DNA of 8,399 nt from NCBI GenBank assembly GCA_009774235.1, contig VSNJ01000169.1, positions 1 to 8,399 of the forward strand. Reading direction: 5' to 3'. This DNA is from Lachnospiraceae bacterium (GTDB lineage: Bacteria > Bacillota > Clostridia > Lachnospirales > Lachnospiraceae). The translations under genes and the position numbers were made by a program. Under the pieces are notes generated by a model that was given only the letters and a program-made list of their open reading frames with translations, was not told the origin of the DNA and searched no databases. Positions 6,284-8,399 of the stretch are shown here, piece after piece (within the stretch, counting starts at the first letter, position 1; every line of letters starts with the position of its first letter).

Positions 6284-6321
6284 AATAAGGCAGTAATCTG
6301 TAACAGATATACTGCCTTATT
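6284..6321 (-). terminator. Long hairpin terminator of the helicase gene
   Basis: AATAAGGCAGTA (6284-6295) and TACTGCCTTATT (6310-6321) form a perfect 12-bp stem. An inner stem, ATCTG (6296-6300) with CAGAT (6304-6308), extends it across one bulged A to a three-base loop. On the minus strand it is followed by GTGTTTTATTATA, a U-rich tail, which fits termination of the helicase transcript about 74 nt after its stop codon. On the plus strand the following bases are less U-rich. Confidence 0.8.
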
Positions 6322-6394
6322 ATAAATATCCAGGAACACGCCTTAATTCCCATTATAGTATCCAGACTAGCACGCTTGCAACCGCAGCCATGCA

Positions 6395-7978
6395 TTAATC
6401 CTTCTTATTGGCTGGTTCTACATTTACAGATTTACCCTTAATTTTTGCATTCTTCATTGCATCTATAACATCTGACGCATATTCCCTGGGCACTTCCACA
6501 AATGTATATTTATCATACATATCAATAGCTCCTACAAGCTTTCCTTCCATTCCAGACTCACCAGCAACCGCTCCAAGTATATCACCTATACGTACTTTTT
6601 GTTTCTTGCCTATATTAATAAAGAGCCTTACCATACCTGGTTCTGCACCTGTATCACCAAAATCCTCTGTCTTCATATCTTCTGTTATAAATTCACCCTC
6701 ACCCATATTCATCAAAAGAAGTGCTGCTGCCATTTCAAGGGATGAATAATCACGTTCATCAAGATGTTCCTCCAGGATATCCACCATTTTGCCAAGATTC
6801 TCATTCTCAATTATTCCAGAAGCTTTCTCAAGAATTTTGTCCGCTTTAATTTCAGTAATATCATTAACAGATGGTATAGGCTGGCGTTTAATCTTTGTCT
6901 TACAATATCTCTGGATATCTTTAAGTTTATATATTTCACGTCCTACTACAAGTGTAAAAGCACGTCCTGTCCTTCCTGCACGCCCTGTCCTTCCTATCCT
7001 GTGTACATAATATTCGTCATCCTGTGGCACATCATAATTAAAAACTGCTTCTACATCATCAATATCAATACCCCTTGCCGCCACATCTGTAGCAACGAGA
7101 ATATCTGTACGTCCATTACGGAAGCCACCCATTACCCTGTCACGCTGTGACTGTTTTAAATCCCCATGAAGCCCCGCTGCAAAATATCCTCTGCCTTTTA
7201 AGTCTTCAACAAGTTCATCTACCTTACGCTTTGTATTGCAGAACACAAGTGAAAGTTCTGGGTCATACATATCAATAAGCCTTGAAAGCACTTCACTTTT
7301 CTTACGTGGGTTTACTTCATAATAATACTGTTCTATCTTAGGTACAGTAAGTTCCTTCTTTACTACCTTTATAATCTCTGGCTTATTAAGGTAATTGCCA
7401 GCAATCTCCATAATAGGCTTTGGCATGGTTGCAGAGAACAACAGGGTCTGGTGTTCATCTGGCAAGTTTTCAAGGATTGTTTCAATATCTTCACGAAATC
7501 CCATATTCAGCATTTCATCTGCCTCATCAAGCACTACCATGCCTACATTCTGCATCTTAAGCGTATGACGGTTAATATGGTCAATAACCCTGCCTGGTGT
7601 ACCAATTATTACCTGTGTACCACCCTTAAGTGAACGTATCTGCTTTGAAATATCCTGTCCGCCATATATAGGCAGAATTTTTATGCCATGCATAAACTTT
7701 GCAAATTTACGTATTTCATCAGCACACTGTATAGCAAGTTCCCTTGTAGGACACAATACAACTGCCTGGAGTTTCTTATTATGTGGGTCAACCCTCTGTA
7801 AAAGAGGTATTCCAAACGCAGCAGTCTTACCTGTACCTGTCTGTGCCTGTCCTATCATATCTTTACCATCAATAGCAACTGGTATAGCCTGTGCCTGGAT
7901 AGGGCTTGCCTGCTCAAATCCCATCTCCGTTACTGCCCTTAAAATCCTTGGGTCCAAACATAATTCTTCAAAATTCAT
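6395..7978 (-). CDS. deaD: ATP-dependent DEAD-box RNA helicase, CsdA/CshA/DeaD type
   Basis: This 527-residue cytoplasmic RNA helicase unwinds short RNA duplexes in ribosome assembly, mRNA decay and cold adaptation. All core motifs are present: Q motif around GFEQASPIQAQ (20-30), motif I AQTGTGKT (45-52), Ia PTRELA (77-82), Ib GTPGR (126-130), II DEAD (151-154), III SAT (182-184), IV VFCNTK (245-250), V ARGID (301-305) and VI HRIGRTGRAGR (326-336). Residues about 374-430 form a helical segment like the dimerisation domain of CsdA and CshA. Residues about 449-522 (VRLFINIGKKQKVRIGDILGAVAG...VEVP) match the DbpA-type RNA-binding domain. The start at 7978 gives the usual MNFEEL beginning and follows AGAAAGGAA (7991-7999), although the spacing of about 13 nt is long. 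An in-frame TTG at 8038 would overlap the structured leader and is rejected. The long leader and lone promoter suggest control by temperature or autoregulation (inference). The symbol is approximate: it could be called csdA or cshA. Confidence 0.95.
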   Translation of the reverse strand: MNFEELCLDPRILRAVTEMGFEQASPIQAQAIPVAIDGKDMIGQAQTGTGKTAAFGIPLLQRVDPHNKKLQAVVLCPTRELAIQCADEIRKFAKFMHGIKILPIYGGQDISKQIRSLKGGTQVIIGTPGRVIDHINRHTLKMQNVGMVVLDEADEMLNMGFREDIETILENLPDEHQTLLFSATMPKPIMEIAGNYLNKPEIIKVVKKELTVPKIEQYYYEVNPRKKSEVLSRLIDMYDPELSLVFCNTKRKVDELVEDLKGRGYFAAGLHGDLKQSQRDRVMGGFRNGRTDILVATDVAARGIDIDDVEAVFNYDVPQDDEYYVHRIGRTGRAGRTGRAFTLVVGREIYKLKDIQRYCKTKIKRQPIPSVNDITEIKADKILEKASGIIENENLGKMVDILEEHLDERDYSSLEMAAALLLMNMGEGEFITEDMKTEDFGDTGAEPGMVRLFINIGKKQKVRIGDILGAVAGESGMEGKLVGAIDMYDKYTFVEVPREYASDVIDAMKNAKIKGKSVNVEPANKKD

Positions 7979-8187
7979 AATATAAAAAAATTCCTTTCTA
8001 ATAACACTGGAACGTGTTTTGCGCCACAGCCGCCGCAAGGCTGTAACAGTTTTCCATTACTTATGCTAAAATTCACCCTGTTATACAATAAACGTATGCC
8101 CGCTTTGACTGTGCGGAAATAAAGACCGTATTCTGAGCAGATTATCAAAAACGGTCTTTACAAACATTTCTTTTTATTCTTACCAGC
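7979..8187 (-). promoter_or_regulatory. Structured 5' leader of the DEAD-box helicase mRNA
   Basis: From the predicted start near 8187 to the ATG at 7978 the mRNA has about 209 untranslated bases. In transcript order it holds four stems: a 10-bp stem TAAAGACCGT/ACGGTCTTTA (8120-8129 with 8151-8160, 21-base loop); CCGC/GCGG (8100-8103 with 8113-8116); ACAGCC/GGCTGT (8026-8031 with 8039-8044, 7-base loop); and AACAC/GTGTT (8003-8007 with 8014-8018, 6-base loop) just before the ribosome binding site. Two short reading frames lie inside: 28 codons from ATG at 8167 to TAA at 8081, and 19 codons (MENCYSLAAAVAQNTFQCY) from ATG at 8057 to TAG at 7998. Neither has a strong Shine-Dalgarno sequence. The segment around 8020-8044 is among the most G+C-rich in the window. 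Long structured leaders are known on cold-inducible helicase and Csp mRNAs; the assignment here is inference. Confidence 0.55.
7991..7999 (-). promoter_or_regulatory. Ribosome binding site of the helicase
   Basis: AGAAAGGAA on the minus strand precedes the ATG at 7978 with a spacer of about 13 nt made mostly of A and T. It lies immediately after the stop of the 19-codon leader frame (TAG at 7998-8000), so ribosomes ending there would cover it. Confidence 0.6.
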
Positions 8188-8193
8188 TACACG

Positions 8194-8221
8194 ATTATAT
8201 CACAAACCAGCTAAAAATCAA
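8194..8221 (-). promoter_or_regulatory. Extended -10 promoter of the helicase gene
   Basis: On the minus strand, TTGATT (8216-8221) is followed after 16 bases by consensus TATAAT (8194-8199), directly preceded by TGA, which makes the extended -10 TGATATAAT. Transcription would start near 8187, leaving a leader of about 209 nt. Confidence 0.75.
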
Positions 8222-8328
8222 ATAACTATTTTACATATTCTTTAAAAATATTAAAATCCTGTTTATATAAATTGTATTTTTATATATATCCACATTATGT
8301 AAATTATTTATAATATTTCACATCTTAT

Positions 8329-8357
8329 ATTTTATTTATCTTTAACACGTTAGTCAA
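8329..8357 (-). promoter_or_regulatory. Possible distal promoter reading towards the helicase
   Basis: On the minus strand, TTGACT (8352-8357) and TAAAAT (8329-8334) are separated by 17 bases; each matches the sigma-A consensus at five of six positions. A transcript from near 8322 would run through the proximal promoter into the helicase gene, giving a leader of about 340 nt. It may also be a chance match in A+T-rich DNA. Confidence 0.4.
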
Positions 8358-8375
8358 TTAAATTACATAAAACGA

Positions 8376-8395
8376 CCATATTTTGCAGAATATGG
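8376..8395. repeat. Perfect 7-bp inverted repeat at the window edge
   Basis: CCATATT (8376-8382) and AATATGG (8389-8395) are exact inverted copies with a 6-base spacer. On the minus strand it is followed by TCGTTTTATG, which is only weakly terminator-like. It may end the transcript of a minus-strand gene beyond the window, or be an operator near the distal promoter. Confidence 0.35.
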
Positions 8396-8399
8396 CACA

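Larger units (their letters stand above)
8222..8399. other. A+T-rich right edge without a gene
   Basis: No reading frame of note is seen upstream of the helicase promoter. The segment holds a possible distal promoter (8329-8357) and a small hairpin (8376-8395) at the window edge. The neighbouring gene must lie beyond 8399. Confidence 0.6.

Noticed and set aside
6341..6395. 12-codon frame (MAAVASVLVWIL) right after the helicase stop, with AAGAAGGA upstream
   Set aside because: Too short to support. The apparent ribosome binding site is the helicase's own last codons. The hydrophobic peptide may be chance in a G+C-rich 3' region.
7979..8038. In-frame N-terminal extension of the helicase from a TTG at 8038
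   Set aside because: The ATG at 7978 gives the family's usual MNFEEL beginning and follows an AAAGGA site, while the extension (MRRLWRKTR...) lies in the structured leader and has no ribosome binding site of its own.
1..8399. CRISPR arrays, tRNA or rRNA genes, insertion sequences, phage or attachment sites
   Set aside because: No regularly spaced repeats, cloverleaf patterns, transposase or integrase motifs, or long terminal repeats were seen on either strand.

Overview
The window looks like chromosomal DNA of a low-GC Gram-positive anaerobe of the Clostridia, most likely the Lachnospiraceae or a close relative. The reasons are the strong A+T bias, the G-rich purine ribosome binding sites, the near-consensus sigma-A type promoters, and a gene set (HD-GYP phosphodiesterase, TrmB, AI-2E family membrane protein, DEAD-box helicase) typical of that group. 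This placement is an inference from style; nothing here is a taxonomic marker. I see no tRNA, rRNA, CRISPR array, transposase, integrase or phage gene.

Layout from left to right. A c-di-GMP-type HD-GYP protein (133-1236, +) has a small hairpin in its leader and ends at a bidirectional terminator (1263-1299). It converges with a minus-strand pair of small unknown genes: a 112-residue soluble protein (1780-2118) followed by a 125-residue three-helix membrane protein (1343-1720). A near-consensus promoter (2168-2196) drives the pair, and a 6-bp hairpin lies between the two genes. Divergent from the pair is trmB (2291-2941, +), the tRNA m7G46 methyltransferase. It converges almost end to end with an AI-2E family membrane protein (2955-4283, -).

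A 614-base gap follows (4284-4897). It holds the AI-2E gene promoter, a perfect 10-bp inverted repeat, a decayed start-less fragment of what looks like a membrane-anchored sensor protein (4553-4747), and a 15-bp-stem terminator (4811-4858). The next gene is a 414-residue soluble protein of unknown function (4898-6142, -). After a strong hairpin terminator (6284-6321) comes a CsdA/CshA/DeaD-type DEAD-box RNA helicase with a dimerisation-like segment and a DbpA-type RNA-binding domain (6395-7978, -).

The helicase is preceded by a leader of about 209 nt with its own extended -10 promoter, three or four hairpins and two short upstream reading frames. A second possible promoter lies further out. 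This leader is the most interesting non-coding structure in the window. The genes do not form one pathway: TrmB and the helicase both serve RNA (tRNA modification, RNA remodelling), while the HD-GYP protein belongs to second-messenger signalling. I found no convincing multi-gene novel system. The parts that are poorly explained are the helicase leader, the two-gene unknown operon, the 414-residue orphan and the sensor-gene remnant.
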